From Streptomyces sp. NBC_01231 (lineage in GTDB: Bacteria > Actinomycetota > Actinomycetes > Streptomycetales > Streptomycetaceae), in the NCBI GenBank assembly GCA_035999765.1, contig CP108521.1, positions 4,588,001 through 4,652,000 on the forward strand: a DNA stretch of 64,000 bases, written 5' to 3'. The stretch's first letter is position 1, and each line of letters begins with the position of its first letter. Position numbers and translations under genes: made by a program. Below are positions 7,374 to 16,318 of this stretch, one piece after another. The notes beneath the pieces are model-generated. The model saw only the letters and a list, made by a program, of their open reading frames with translations. It ran no database searches and had not been told where the DNA came from.

Positions 7374-8789
7374 ATGTCCACATCGCCCAGCGCTTCCCCC
7401 GAGCCCCGCTCGCGTCCAGTAAATACCACACCGGCGGGCGGACGCTCGCTGGTCCTGGCCGTGATGTGTGCGGGCATGTTCCTCGTCCAGCTCGACGTGA
7501 CGGTCGTCAACGTCGCGCTCCCGCACATCGGCCGCGCACTCGACGCGGACCTGGCGGGTCTGCAATGGGTCGTCGACGCCTACACCGTCGTGCTCGCGGC
7601 CCTCCTGCTCGGAGCCGGTGTGGTCGGGGACCGCTGGGGGCACCGCAACGTGGCCGTCGCGGGCCTGGCCCTCTTCGGCCTCACCTCGCTGTTCTGCGGC
7701 GTCGCCCCCGACACCCTCACCCTGGTGATCGCCCGCGCGCTGCAGGGGGCGGCCGCCGCGCTCCTGCTGCCCAGCACGCTGGCCGTGGTCAACCGGACGT
7801 TTCCCGACCGTGCCGAGCAGGCCCGCGCGCTGGGCATCTGGGCGGGCGTCTCCGCTCTCGCGCTGCCCGCCGGCCCGCTCCTGGGAGGCGCCCTGGTCAC
7901 GGCGGCCGGCTGGCGTGCCGTCTTCCTGGTCAATCTGCCCGTGGTGGCGGTGGCGCTCGTCCTGACGCTGCGGGCGGTCAAGAAGGACGAGCCCGCCCGC
8001 ACCGGCCGGTTCGACCTGCCGGGGGTGCTCGGCGCCGCGTTCGTCCTCACCGCGCTCGTGTACTGCGCGATCAGCTCGGGCCACTCCGGGGCGGCGGCAC
8101 CAACGCTGGCCGCCGGGGCGATGGCGGTGGCCGGAGCGATTCTGCTGGCTGTGTGGGAACGGCGAGCGGTCAGCCCGATGTTCCCGCCGACGCTGCTGCG
8201 CGAGCGGGACTTCGTGGGCGCCAACGTCGTGGCCGCGGCCATGAACTTCGTGGGGATCGGCGCGGTGTTCGTCGTGACGCTCTATCTCCAACAGGTCCAG
8301 GATCACGACGCACTCACCGCGGGCACGATGCTGCTGCCGCTGTTCGTCCCGCTCGCCGTGTGCGCCCCTTTCACCGGCCGCCTGGCCGCCAAGTACGGTC
8401 CGCGGCCGCCCATGCTCGGCGGCCTGCTCCTCGGCATCGCGGGGGCCTCGAGCCTGCTGCTGCTCGAAGCCGACGCCTCCTACCTGCGGCTGGTGCCCGT
8501 TCTGCTCGGCCTCGGCCTCGGCATGGGTCTCCTGACGCCTTCGGTGGTCGCCGCGGCCCTGCGAGCGGGCCCACCGGACCGGCCAGGGCTCTCCTCCGGC
8601 GTGAACAACACCGCCCGCCAGGCGGGCGGCGCCCTGGGTATCGCCGTCTTCGGTGCCATGGCGCAGGACGCCGACGACGCCACCCGGTTCACCGCGGGTC
8701 TGCACCATGTCGCTGTGCTGTCCGTGGTCCTCTGGTTGGCCGCCGCGGCGCTGACGCTGGTCTGCGTGCCGCGCCTGGACCGACGATGA
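7374..8789 (+). CDS. MFS drug exporter, DHA2 (EmrB/QacA) family
   Basis: 471 residues with about 14 hydrophobic segments, as in the DHA2 proton antiporters. Visible motifs are LDVTVVNVALPHI in helix 1, GDRWGHRNVA (motif A) and a motif C-like ALPAGPLLGG after helix 5. It likely exports an amphipathic drug or metabolite. The stop overlaps the next start by ATGA (8786-8789), so transporter, hydroxyacid oxidase and RidA gene form one operon, probably under the divergent ArsR protein. Confidence 0.9.
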   Translation: MSTSPSASPEPRSRPVNTTPAGGRSLVLAVMCAGMFLVQLDVTVVNVALPHIGRALDADLAGLQWVVDAYTVVLAALLLGAGVVGDRWGHRNVAVAGLALFGLTSLFCGVAPDTLTLVIARALQGAAAALLLPSTLAVVNRTFPDRAEQARALGIWAGVSALALPAGPLLGGALVTAAGWRAVFLVNLPVVAVALVLTLRAVKKDEPARTGRFDLPGVLGAAFVLTALVYCAISSGHSGAAAPTLAAGAMAVAGAILLAVWERRAVSPMFPPTLLRERDFVGANVVAAAMNFVGIGAVFVVTLYLQQVQDHDALTAGTMLLPLFVPLAVCAPFTGRLAAKYGPRPPMLGGLLLGIAGASSLLLLEADASYLRLVPVLLGLGLGMGLLTPSVVAAALRAGPPDRPGLSSGVNNTARQAGGALGIAVFGAMAQDADDATRFTAGLHHVAVLSVVLWLAAAALTLVCVPRLDRR

Positions 8790-10018
8790 TCACTACGGCG
8801 GACTTCCGCTCCCGGGCGCGTTTCCTGCTCTCCCCCGAGGTCTTCGACTACTTCGACGGAGCGGCGGGTCAGGAACGCACCGCCCGCGACAACGAGGCCT
8901 GTTTCCAGCGCTGGTGGTTCCGGCGCACGGTCCTCACGGACGTCTCCGCCCCGCGCACGGAAACCACCGTGCTGCACCGCGTGGCCGCCGCTCCCCTGCT
9001 CCTCGCCCCCACGGCCCTGCAGCAACTCGCCCACCCGGCAGGCGAGTCGGCCACAGCGGCGGCGGCCCGGCGCGCCGGGCTGCCGTTCGTGATGTCGACC
9101 CTCTCCTCCACGGACATCGCCGAGGTGGTGGAGGCGGGCGGGGACGTGTGGTTCCAGCTGTATCTGCACCGAGACCGGGCCATCACCACAGAGTTGGTGC
9201 GCAGAGCGGAACACGCGGGCGTCCGCGCCTTGGTCCTCACCGTCGACACTCCGGCACCGGGCCGGCGCCTTCGTGATCTGCGCCGGGGCTTCAGCCCGCC
9301 GCCCGGGGTGCGGGCCGTGAACCTGGAGGCCGCGGTGGCGGCTACGAGGGCCGGCAGTGCCGAGGCCTCCGGTACGGCCGACGCAGACGGTTCTGGCGGC
9401 GGCGCGGCGTCCTCCCTGGCGGACCTCTTCGCGGTCACCTTCGAACCGAGCCTGACCTGGCGTGACGTCGACTGGCTGCTGTCCATCACCGCCCTGCCCG
9501 TAGTGATCAAGGGCATCGCCACGGCCTCGGACGCCCGCCGGGCGATCGACGCCGGCGCGCTCGCGGTCATCGTGTCCAACCACGGGGGCCGCCAGCTCGA
9601 CGGCGATCGGCCCACATTGGACTGCCTCCCCGAGATCGTCGACGAGATCGGGGAGAGGGCCGAGGTCTATCTCGACGGAGGCATACGGTCCGGCGGCGAC
9701 ATCCTCAAGGCCGTTGCCCTGGGAGCCCGGGCGGTGCTCATCGGCCGCCCCTATCTGTGGGGACTGGCCGTCGACGGGGAAAACGGCGTACTGCGCGTAC
9801 TCCATCTCCTCCTCGACGAGCTGCGGCTCGACATGCGCCTGACCGGCCTCGCCCACACCGCGGACGCCGGGCCCGGCCTGCTCGCCCCCTCGACACCGCC
9901 CCACCCGCATCCTGCGGCGGGCCCGGAAGACCACCGCCCCGGCCCGCGCGGCGCTTCGCACCCCCGGCACACCCCGCCCACCACCACCCACCGGTACGAC
10001 TACGAGGAGACGTCATGA
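8786..10018 (+). CDS. FMN-dependent 2-hydroxyacid oxidase/dehydrogenase
   Basis: A 410-residue TIM-barrel flavoprotein of the lactate/glycolate oxidase family. It oxidises 2-hydroxy acids to 2-keto acids. The active-site signature SNHGGRQLD supplies the catalytic His and substrate-binding Arg, and DGGIRSGGDILKAVALGARAVLIGRP forms the FMN phosphate site. A Gly/Ser/Ala-rich insert (residues about 190-215) lies in the variable loop 4 region, and a Pro/His-rich tail of about 45 residues is unusual for the family. It is coupled at both ends through ATGA overlaps with the exporter and the RidA gene. The exact substrate is unknown. Confidence 0.9.
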   Translation: MITTADFRSRARFLLSPEVFDYFDGAAGQERTARDNEACFQRWWFRRTVLTDVSAPRTETTVLHRVAAAPLLLAPTALQQLAHPAGESATAAAARRAGLPFVMSTLSSTDIAEVVEAGGDVWFQLYLHRDRAITTELVRRAEHAGVRALVLTVDTPAPGRRLRDLRRGFSPPPGVRAVNLEAAVAATRAGSAEASGTADADGSGGGAASSLADLFAVTFEPSLTWRDVDWLLSITALPVVIKGIATASDARRAIDAGALAVIVSNHGGRQLDGDRPTLDCLPEIVDEIGERAEVYLDGGIRSGGDILKAVALGARAVLIGRPYLWGLAVDGENGVLRVLHLLLDELRLDMRLTGLAHTADAGPGLLAPSTPPHPHPAAGPEDHRPGPRGASHPRHTPPTTTHRYDYEETS

Positions 10019-10542
10019 CGCACACCGCCACCGAGAGCGTGAGCAGCCCCCTGGTCCGGGAACGGCTCGCGGAGCAGGACCTGGAGATGCCCGTGGCCTG
10101 GCAGGTGCCCGCCCCCGCGGGGGCCCGCATCCCGGCCGGTCTCGTGCGGCGGGTCGACAGCCACCTCTACGTCTCCGGGCACATCCCCACCAGCGGGGAC
10201 GGCATGGTCACCGGCCCGTACGGGACTGTCGGCGACAAGGTGGTCCTGCCGGACGCCCAGAGCGCGGCCGTCCGCACCGTCCTCTCCCTCATCGCGAGCG
10301 TCGAGCGGGCCGTCGGCGACCTCGCCGCGGTGCGGGCCTGGTGCAAGCTGCACTGCATGGTCAACTCCGCCCCGGACTTCACGGACTTCCCCCAGGTGTT
10401 CAACCCGGCCTCGCAGCTGGTCGTCGACCTCTTCGGCGAGGAGATCGGAAGCCACGCCCGCGTCGCTGTCGGCGTCGCCGGGCTCCCCTGGGACCTTCCG
10501 GTGGAGATCGAGGCGGAGCTGGAGCTGCACCACGGGTCCTGA
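10015..10542 (+). CDS. RidA/YjgF family protein
   Basis: 175 residues with the family core YVSGHIPT near the N-terminus, then ERAVGDLAAVRAWCKLHCMVN and a conserved ARVAVGVAGLPWDLPVEIEAE end. RidA proteins hydrolyse reactive enamine/imine intermediates to keto acids; several subfamilies lack the key Arg and serve other roles. The start ATG overlaps the oxidase stop (ATGA) with GAGGAGA upstream. Being coupled to a 2-hydroxyacid oxidase suggests clean-up of an imine or keto product of the same pathway. Confidence 0.85.
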   Translation: MTHTATESVSSPLVRERLAEQDLEMPVAWQVPAPAGARIPAGLVRRVDSHLYVSGHIPTSGDGMVTGPYGTVGDKVVLPDAQSAAVRTVLSLIASVERAVGDLAAVRAWCKLHCMVNSAPDFTDFPQVFNPASQLVVDLFGEEIGSHARVAVGVAGLPWDLPVEIEAELELHHGS

Positions 10543-10558
10543 GCGAGTGACTCCGTGG

Positions 10559-12163
10559 TTATCCCGCCCGCCCCCGCAACGCGCCCTTCACCACCTTCCC
10601 GCCGGCGTTTCGCGGGAGTTCTCCCAGGAACTGAACCGATCTCGGGACCTTGTAGTTCGCCATCTCGCGGCGGGCCCAGGCGATGAGGTCGTCGCCCGTC
10701 ACCACCGACCCGGCCCGCCGCACCACGTACGCCCTGCCGACCTCTCCCAGGCGGGCGTCCGGGACGCCGATCACCGCGACGTCGGCGACATCCGGGTGCA
10801 GGCCCAGGAGTTGCTCTATCTCCGCCGGGTACGCGTTGAAGCCGCCGACGATGAACATGTCCTTGATCCGGTCGGTGATACGGAGGTTGCCCGCGTCGTC
10901 GAGTACACCCACGTCGCCCGTGCGCAGCCAGCCGTCCTCGCCCAGTACCTCCGCCGTGGCCGGCTCGTCCTGGTAGTAGCCGCGCATGACGTTGAAGCCG
11001 CGGACCAGGACCTCGCCGGGAACACCGGTCCCGACCGGCCCGCCCTCGGCGTCCACCACCCGTATCTCGGTGCCCGGGATCGCCCGGCCGGACGTGGACG
11101 CGATCACCGACGGGTCGTCGCCGCGGCGGCACATCGTGACGATGCCGCTCGCCTCGGAGAGGCCGTAGGCGGTCAGGACGGTGTCCACGCCCAGTTCGCC
11201 GCGCAGGCGTTCCACCAGCCGCAGCGGGACCACCGCGGCACCGGTCACCACCAGGCGCAACGCCGACAGGTCGTGCGCGTCGCGGGCCGGATGGTCCAGC
11301 AGCGACTGGTGGAGGGTGGGCGGGCCCGGCAGCACCGACACCCGCTCCGCCGCGATGTTCGCCAGCACCGTGTCCACGTTGAACACCGGCTGCGGGATCA
11401 TCGTCGCGCCCCGCATCAGGCAGGCGATCACTCCCGCCTTGTAGCCGAAGGTGTGGAAGAAGGGGTTCACGATCAGGTAGCGGTCGCCGTGCCGCAGACC
11501 CGCCAGGTCGGTCCAGATCCCGTACGCCCGCAGGGTCTGGGCGTGGGTGATGACGGCCCCCTTGGGGCGGCCCGTCGTCCCGGACGTGAAGACGAGGTCG
11601 CAGGGCTGATCGCCGTGCACGGCCGAGGCCCGGGCCCGCACCCGCTCCGGCCCCACCTCGTCGCCGGCCGCCAGGAACTCCTTCCAGGCGCGGAAGTCCG
11701 CCGGGGCGTCGTCGGACAGCACCACCACCTGCTCCAGCGCCGGCAGGCCTGGCAGCGGGCCGGAGCCGGTCCCCTCCCCCGCCGCCCGCCGCAGTGACGC
11801 CACATACGACGTCCCGAGGAACGTGCCCGTCACGAACAGCAGCCGGGCCCCGCTCCTGGCCAGCACGTCCGCCGCCTCGGCCCCTTTGAAGCGGGTGTTC
11901 AGCGGCACCAGGACCGCGCCCGCCGACACCGCACCCAGGGCCGAGACGATCCAGTCGAGCGAGTTGGGGGCCCAGATCCCGACCCGGTCGCCCGCCCGCA
12001 GCCCGCTCGCGACGCACGCCGCCGCCGCGCGTTCCACCCGGGCGCCCAGTTCGCCGTACGAGACCCGGGTCCGGCCGTCCACCACCGCCTCGGTGTCCGC
12101 GTACCGCTCGGCCGCCGACCGGACCAGGTCCGGGATGCTGTCCCACTCCATGTCTGCGCGCAC
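10559..12163 (-). CDS. FadD-type acyl-CoA synthetase (AMP-forming)
   Basis: A 534-residue ANL-family ligase. It contains the P-loop-like FTSGTTGRPKGAVITH, YGLSEASG, GDVGVLDDAGNLRITDRIKDMFIVGGFNAYPAEIE and the C-terminal catalytic Lys in NAGGKVVKG, so it should adenylate a carboxylate and transfer it to CoA. The overall pattern resembles FadD3-type ligases acting on cyclic propionates, but the substrate cannot be read from sequence. GTG 12163 was chosen because AGGAGG lies six bases upstream. A CTGAC-N5-GTCAG box lies 24 bases upstream. It is divergent from the thiolase-like gene and convergent with RidA. Confidence 0.92.
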   Translation of the reverse strand: MRADMEWDSIPDLVRSAAERYADTEAVVDGRTRVSYGELGARVERAAAACVASGLRAGDRVGIWAPNSLDWIVSALGAVSAGAVLVPLNTRFKGAEAADVLARSGARLLFVTGTFLGTSYVASLRRAAGEGTGSGPLPGLPALEQVVVLSDDAPADFRAWKEFLAAGDEVGPERVRARASAVHGDQPCDLVFTSGTTGRPKGAVITHAQTLRAYGIWTDLAGLRHGDRYLIVNPFFHTFGYKAGVIACLMRGATMIPQPVFNVDTVLANIAAERVSVLPGPPTLHQSLLDHPARDAHDLSALRLVVTGAAVVPLRLVERLRGELGVDTVLTAYGLSEASGIVTMCRRGDDPSVIASTSGRAIPGTEIRVVDAEGGPVGTGVPGEVLVRGFNVMRGYYQDEPATAEVLGEDGWLRTGDVGVLDDAGNLRITDRIKDMFIVGGFNAYPAEIEQLLGLHPDVADVAVIGVPDARLGEVGRAYVVRRAGSVVTGDDLIAWARREMANYKVPRSVQFLGELPRNAGGKVVKGALRGRAG

Positions 12164-12186
12164 AACCAGCCTCCTGAAACCGGTAG

Positions 12187-12201
12187 CTGACTGACCGTCA
12201 G
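12187..12201. promoter_or_regulatory. CTGAC-N5-GTCAG box 1 (fadD side)
   Basis: CTGAC-TGACC-GTCAG, perfect arms, 24 bases upstream of the FadD start. One of eleven such sites in the window. Confidence 0.75.
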
Positions 12202-12213
12202 ATTAGCGGTAGC

Positions 12214-12228
12214 CTGACGACCTGTCAG
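12214..12228. promoter_or_regulatory. CTGAC-N5-GTCAG box 2 (thiolase side)
   Basis: CTGAC-GACCT-GTCAG, perfect arms, 33 bases upstream of the thiolase-like start at 12261. Centre-to-centre distance to box 1 is 27 bases. Confidence 0.75.
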
Positions 12229-12260
12229 CTCGCTCGTCCGTCTGCGGAGGTGTGCGTACC

Positions 12261-13418
12261 GTGCCCGGAGGCCCAGGACTGAAAGACGCCACCGCCATCG
12301 TCGGCATCGGGCAGACGCCCTTCGCCAAACACCTCCCCGAGGACGAGCGGACCCTCGCCTGCCGTGCGGTCCTCGCCGCCCTCGACGACGCCGGGATCGC
12401 CCCCGGCGAGGTCGACGCCCTCGCCTCCTACACCATGGAGGAGACGGACGAGGTGGAGCTGGCGAAGGCCGTCGGCTTCGGGGACCTGACCTACTTCAGC
12501 AAGGTCGGATACGGGGGCGGCGGCTCCTGCGCCACCGTCACCCACCTCGCCTCCGCCATCGCCTCCGGGCAGGCCACGGTGGGCGTCGCGTGGCGGTCGC
12601 GGAAGCGGGGCAGCGGGCCGCGCCCCTGGACCAACACCACCGTCCAGCTCCCCACCCCCGCCCAGTGGACCCGGCCCTTCGGTCTGCTCCGGCCCGTCGA
12701 CGAGATAGCCGTGCTGGCCCGCCGCTACATGCACGAGTACGGCGTGACCCGCGACCACCTCTTCAACGTCGCCCTCGCCTGCCGCAACCGCGCCAACCAG
12801 AACCCCGCCGCCGTGATGTACGAGCGCCCCCTGACCCGCGAGATGTACATGTCGTCCCGGTGGATCAGCGAGCCCCTGTGCCTGTACGACAACTGCCTGG
12901 AGACGGACGGCGCGTTGGCGTGCGTGGTGGTGAGCAGCGAGCGGGCCCGGGACTGCCGCCGCACCCCCGTGTACGTCCACTCCGCCGCCCAGGGCCTGCC
13001 CGCCCAGCACCACGGCATGGTCAACTACTGGAACGACGACCCGCTCACCGGTCCGGCCTGGACCGCCGCCCGGCACCTGTGGAAACACGCCGACTTCACC
13101 CCACAGGACGTGGACGTCGCCCAGATCTACGACGCGTTCACACCCCTGGTCCCCCTCTCCCTGGAGGGCTACGGGTTCTGCGGCCGGGGAGAGGGCGGGG
13201 CGTTCACCGAGCAGGGCGCCCTGGAGAGCGGCGGACGGCTGCCCCTCAACACCGGCGGCGGCGGGCTCAGCGAGGCCTACGTGCATGGCTTCAACCTCAT
13301 CAACGAGGGCGTGAAGCAGCTGCGCGGGACGAGTACGGCACAGCTGCCCAGAGCCTCGACCTGCCTGGTCACCGCCGGCGAGGGCGTCCCCACGTCCGCC
13401 CTTCTCCTGAGGACATGA
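12261..13418 (+). CDS. thiolase-like/lipid-transfer protein (Ltp2/SCP-x N-domain type)
   Basis: About 385 residues of the non-classical thiolase fold. Features are AIVGIGQTPFAKH at the N-terminus, GGGGSCATVTHLASAIASG around the position of the thiolase nucleophile, and IYDAFTPLVPLSLEGYGFCGRGEGGAF in two segments near residue 300, the signature of SCP-x/Ltp proteins. Ltp2-type members pair with an OB-fold DUF35 protein and catalyse retro-aldol cleavage of side-chain CoA thioesters; a DUF35 gene follows directly. GTG 12261 was chosen (GGAGG ten bases upstream) over GTG 12252, which is too close to it. Whether it is an aldolase, thiolase or acyl carrier is open. Confidence 0.85.
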   Translation: MPGGPGLKDATAIVGIGQTPFAKHLPEDERTLACRAVLAALDDAGIAPGEVDALASYTMEETDEVELAKAVGFGDLTYFSKVGYGGGGSCATVTHLASAIASGQATVGVAWRSRKRGSGPRPWTNTTVQLPTPAQWTRPFGLLRPVDEIAVLARRYMHEYGVTRDHLFNVALACRNRANQNPAAVMYERPLTREMYMSSRWISEPLCLYDNCLETDGALACVVVSSERARDCRRTPVYVHSAAQGLPAQHHGMVNYWNDDPLTGPAWTAARHLWKHADFTPQDVDVAQIYDAFTPLVPLSLEGYGFCGRGEGGAFTEQGALESGGRLPLNTGGGGLSEAYVHGFNLINEGVKQLRGTSTAQLPRASTCLVTAGEGVPTSALLLRT

Positions 13419-13473
13419 GGGCGCGAGGGCACGACGACCCGAAGACCCGGGACCCCGAGGAGTTGACCCCGTC

Positions 13474-13893
13474 ATGCTGACCCCCGTCACCGACACCGAC
13501 GGCGCCCCGTTCTGGGAGTACGCCGCCCAGGGTGAGCTGCGCGTCCAGGCCTGCGCCGACTGCGGTGAGCTCCGCTTCCCGCCCCGGCCGTGCTGCCCGC
13601 ACTGCCAGTCCTTCGCGAGCGAGTGGCGCCGGATGTCCGGGCAGGGCCGCGTCTGGTCGTACAGCGTTCCGCACCCGCCGCTCCTTCCGGAGTACGCGGC
13701 GCGGGCGCCGTACAACGTCGTGGTCGTCGAACTCACCGACGCGCCACGCATCCGGCTGGTCGGGAACCTGGTCGGCGCGGCCGGGGATCCTCTCGACTCC
13801 CTTGATCCGCAGGGGGTTCGCATCGGCCAACGGGTGCGGGTCGCCTTCGACCGGGCGACCGGGCTTCCCCAATGGGTCCTGGAGCGGCCGTGA
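13474..13893 (+). CDS. Zn-ribbon OB-fold protein (DUF35)
   Basis: A 139-residue protein with an N-terminal helix, a rubredoxin-like zinc ribbon (CADCGELRFPPRPCCPHC, four Cys near residues 27-45) and an OB fold beginning WSYSVPHPP. DUF35 proteins bind thiolase-like partners and, in the ChsH2/Ltp2 system, present acyl-CoA to the aldolase. It follows the thiolase-like gene at 55 bases and overlaps the hydratase start by GTGA, so all three are probably one operon. Confidence 0.88.
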   Translation: MLTPVTDTDGAPFWEYAAQGELRVQACADCGELRFPPRPCCPHCQSFASEWRRMSGQGRVWSYSVPHPPLLPEYAARAPYNVVVVELTDAPRIRLVGNLVGAAGDPLDSLDPQGVRIGQRVRVAFDRATGLPQWVLERP

Positions 13894-14660
13894 ACGTCCA
13901 GGTCAGTCCCGACAAGGACACCGGCGTCGCGGTCGTCACCCTCGACCGGCCCGAGCGGCTCAACGCCATCGACCTCGCCATGGTGGGCGAACTCCGCGAC
14001 GTCTGGCGGGAGTTGCGGTTCGACGACGCGGTGCGGGCCGTGGTGCTCACGGGCCGCGGGGAGCGCGCGTTCTGCACCGGGATCGACCGGGACGCGGTCG
14101 TGCCGCAGCCGGGCTCCCCCTACATGGCGGACGATCCGCTGCTCCGGGTCGGGCCCAAGGCGAACGACCTGTGGAAGCCCGTCGTCGCGGCCGTGCGGGG
14201 CATGGCCTGCGGCGGGGCCTTCTATCTGCTCGGCGAGAGCGACTTCCTCGTCGCGGACACCACGGCCACCTTCTTCGACCCGCACACCACCTACGGCATG
14301 GTCAGCGCGTACGAGGCGGTCCTGATGGCCCAGATGATGCCGCACGGGGAAGCCGCCCGGACGGCGCTCATGGGGACGGCCGAGCGGATGTCGGCGCGAC
14401 GGGCCCACGAGGTCGGGCTGGTCACCGAACTCACCGAGCCTGGCCAGGCGTTGGCAGCCGCAACCGCCGCCGCCGCGGTCATCGCCGGGTATCCGACCGA
14501 GGGCGTCCAGGGCACCGTGCGCGCCCTGTGGGCCGCCAAGGAGGCCTCGCTGGCGCAGGGGTACGCCCAGGCTCCGCATCTGGTGGCGCTCGGGAACCTG
14601 CCGGGCGAACGGCAGGCCGGGCTGTTCCGGGCACGGCAGCGCGAGTTCAGGTTGCGATAG
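13890..14660 (+). CDS. enoyl-CoA hydratase/isomerase family protein
   Basis: About 256 residues of crotonase fold. AVVTLDRPERLNAID starts the domain, GRGERAFCTGIDRDA forms the CoA-adenine loop, and AAVRGMACGGAFYLL supplies the oxyanion hole. The usual first catalytic Glu appears replaced (FFDPHTTYGMVSAYEA), so hydratase activity is not certain; C-C hydrolase or isomerase roles are possible. GTG 13890 was preferred over ATG 13872 because it follows GGAGCGG and gives a GTGA overlap with the upstream stop. Confidence 0.85.
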   Translation: MNVQVSPDKDTGVAVVTLDRPERLNAIDLAMVGELRDVWRELRFDDAVRAVVLTGRGERAFCTGIDRDAVVPQPGSPYMADDPLLRVGPKANDLWKPVVAAVRGMACGGAFYLLGESDFLVADTTATFFDPHTTYGMVSAYEAVLMAQMMPHGEAARTALMGTAERMSARRAHEVGLVTELTEPGQALAAATAAAAVIAGYPTEGVQGTVRALWAAKEASLAQGYAQAPHLVALGNLPGERQAGLFRARQREFRLR

Positions 14661-14697
14661 CAATATACGTGTACCGCACAGGCGTATGCTCGCGGGC

Positions 14698-15663
14698 ATG
14701 GTTGAACATCGCGTGATCGACGTGAACGGCATCCGTCTGCACATCGCGGAGGAGGGCACGGGACCGCTCGTCGTGCTGCTGCACGGCTTCCCCGAGTCCT
14801 GGCACTCCTGGCGCCACCAGTTCGGCCCGCTGGCCGCGGCCGGGTTCCGGGTGGTCGCACCGGACCAGCGCGGTTACGGCGGCAGCGATCACCCCGAGGA
14901 CGTGAACGCGTACAGCATCCTCCACCTCGTCGGCGACGTGGTCGGGCTGATCCACGCGCTGGGCGAGGAGCGGGCGTTCGTCGTGGGCCACGACTGGGGT
15001 GCGCCGGTGGCCTGGCACACCGCGCTGCTGCGGCCGGACGTGGTGCGCGGGGTGGCGGGGCTGAGCGTGCCGCCGCCGTTCCGTGGGGAGCGGCCGCCGC
15101 TGCGGGCCATGCAGGAACGGTTCGGCGGCCGCTTTTACTGGAACTATTTCAACCTGCCGGGCGTCGCCGACGCCGAGTTCGCGCTGGACACCCGCGCGAG
15201 TCTGCGGCGGCTGCTGTTCTCCGCCTCCGGTGACGCCCCGGACGCCGGCGGCTGCGAGGGTGCCCTGGTCGACCTGGAGCGGGGCTGGCTCGCGGACATG
15301 ACCGACCCCGAGGTGCTGCCGGGCTGGCTCACCGAGGAGGACCTCGACGAGCTGACCGAGAGCTACGCGAAGGGCTTCACCGGCGCCCTGAACTGGTACC
15401 GCAACCTGGACCGCAACTGGGAACTGACCGCGGCCTGGCACGGCGTCGTCGTCAGCCCGCCCGCGCTGTACATGTACGGCGACCGCGACCTGGTCCCGGC
15501 CTTCCCGGGCACGCCCGAACTGATCGCCGGGCTGCCCGAGTTGATGCCGAACCTGCGCCGCGACCCGATCGTGCTGCCCGGCTGCGGTCACTGGACCCAG
15601 CAGGAGCGGCCGAACGAGGTGAACGAGGCCCTGGTCGACTTCCTCACCGGGCTCAGCGACTGA
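14698..15663 (+). CDS. epoxide hydrolase-like alpha/beta hydrolase
   Basis: A 321-residue alpha/beta hydrolase. HGFPES is the oxyanion-hole HGxP motif, GHDWGAPVAW holds the Asp nucleophile typical of epoxide hydrolases and haloalkane dehalogenases, and GCGHW near the C-terminus holds the catalytic His. Soluble epoxide hydrolases also use two cap-domain Tyr, consistent with Tyr residues near 135 and 225-240. It follows the catabolic operon by 37 bases and may belong to it, though it has no CTGAC-N5-GTCAG box. A hydrolase of unknown function is also known between afsK and afsS in S. coelicolor, so it may belong to the ancestral locus. Confidence 0.85.
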   Translation: MVEHRVIDVNGIRLHIAEEGTGPLVVLLHGFPESWHSWRHQFGPLAAAGFRVVAPDQRGYGGSDHPEDVNAYSILHLVGDVVGLIHALGEERAFVVGHDWGAPVAWHTALLRPDVVRGVAGLSVPPPFRGERPPLRAMQERFGGRFYWNYFNLPGVADAEFALDTRASLRRLLFSASGDAPDAGGCEGALVDLERGWLADMTDPEVLPGWLTEEDLDELTESYAKGFTGALNWYRNLDRNWELTAAWHGVVVSPPALYMYGDRDLVPAFPGTPELIAGLPELMPNLRRDPIVLPGCGHWTQQERPNEVNEALVDFLTGLSD

Positions 15664-15667
15664 CCGC

Positions 15668-16318
15668 TCAGTTCGCGAGCTCGGCCTCCGGGTCGACCTG
15701 GCAGTGGTCGACCGACGCCAGGAACCGCTCCCCGAGCTTCACCTTGGTGTTCGCCCAGCCCTTCGCCGGCACGCTGACGGTGACGGAGCTGTTCCTGAGG
15801 AGCTCCGTGCCCTCGGCGTCGTAGAAGGTGACCTCGGCCTGGAACTCGGCCTCGCGCTTGTTCGGGTTGGTGATCTCGACCGTGGCGTACGGAGTGGTCG
15901 CGGTCGCACAGCTGACCAGCTTCGCCGTGCCGTCCTTCAGCGCCGTGCCGGAGCCGGTGCTGGAGGAGGTGGGCGTGGAGCGGTAACCGGGCCGCCGGTT
16001 GTAACCGCTCCCGCTCCCGCTGCCACCACTGGTGCTGCTGCTGCCGTAGCTGTCGCCGCTGGTGCTGCTGCTCCCGTAGCTGTCGCCGCTGGTGCTGCTG
16101 CCGTACGTGGAGTCGTCGTCATCGGAGTCGTACGAGCCCGACGAACCGCCCGAACTCGACGACGAGCTGCCGTGGTTCTGGCTGGAGCTGCTGCAACCGC
16201 CGCCGTCACCGCTGCCGCTGTGGCTTCGGCCGTGCCGCCCCGACGAGAATCCGGTCAACGCGAGTACGACCATGGCCAGTACCGCCGTGAACTTGAGTGT
16301 GCGCCCCCGTGAATGCAT
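15668..16318 (-). CDS. secreted Ser/Gly-rich protein with FxLYD-like C-terminal domain
   Basis: A 216-residue exported protein. Residues 1-28 form a signal peptide (basic start, then FTAVLAMVVLALTGF) with no lipobox Cys. Residues about 30-125 are low-complexity Ser/Gly with imperfect DSYGSSSTSG repeats. Residues about 126-216 form a compact domain with VEITNPNKREAEFQAEV and VTVSVPAKGWANTKV, resembling the FxLYD/immunoglobulin-like domains of actinobacterial surface proteins. Two Cys (near 137 and 207) could make a disulfide. It lies upstream of afsK in the reverse direction of afsR; its function is unknown. Confidence 0.75.
   Translation of the reverse strand: MHSRGRTLKFTAVLAMVVLALTGFSSGRHGRSHSGSGDGGGCSSSSQNHGSSSSSSGGSSGSYDSDDDDSTYGSSTSGDSYGSSSTSGDSYGSSSTSGGSGSGSGYNRRPGYRSTPTSSSTGSGTALKDGTAKLVSCATATTPYATVEITNPNKREAEFQAEVTFYDAEGTELLRNSSVTVSVPAKGWANTKVKLGERFLASVDHCQVDPEAELAN

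Noticed and set aside
12225..14759. Very long minus-strand open frame opposite the thiolase-DUF35-hydratase genes
   Set aside because: It mirrors high-GC coding on the other strand; the plus-strand frames have recognisable domains. The same holds for the long frames at 10167-12146, 22539-24683 and 44085-45977 on the minus strand.
16020..16110. Short direct repeats downstream of the epoxide hydrolase as regulatory sites
   Set aside because: They encode the DSYGSSSTSG repeats of the secreted protein.
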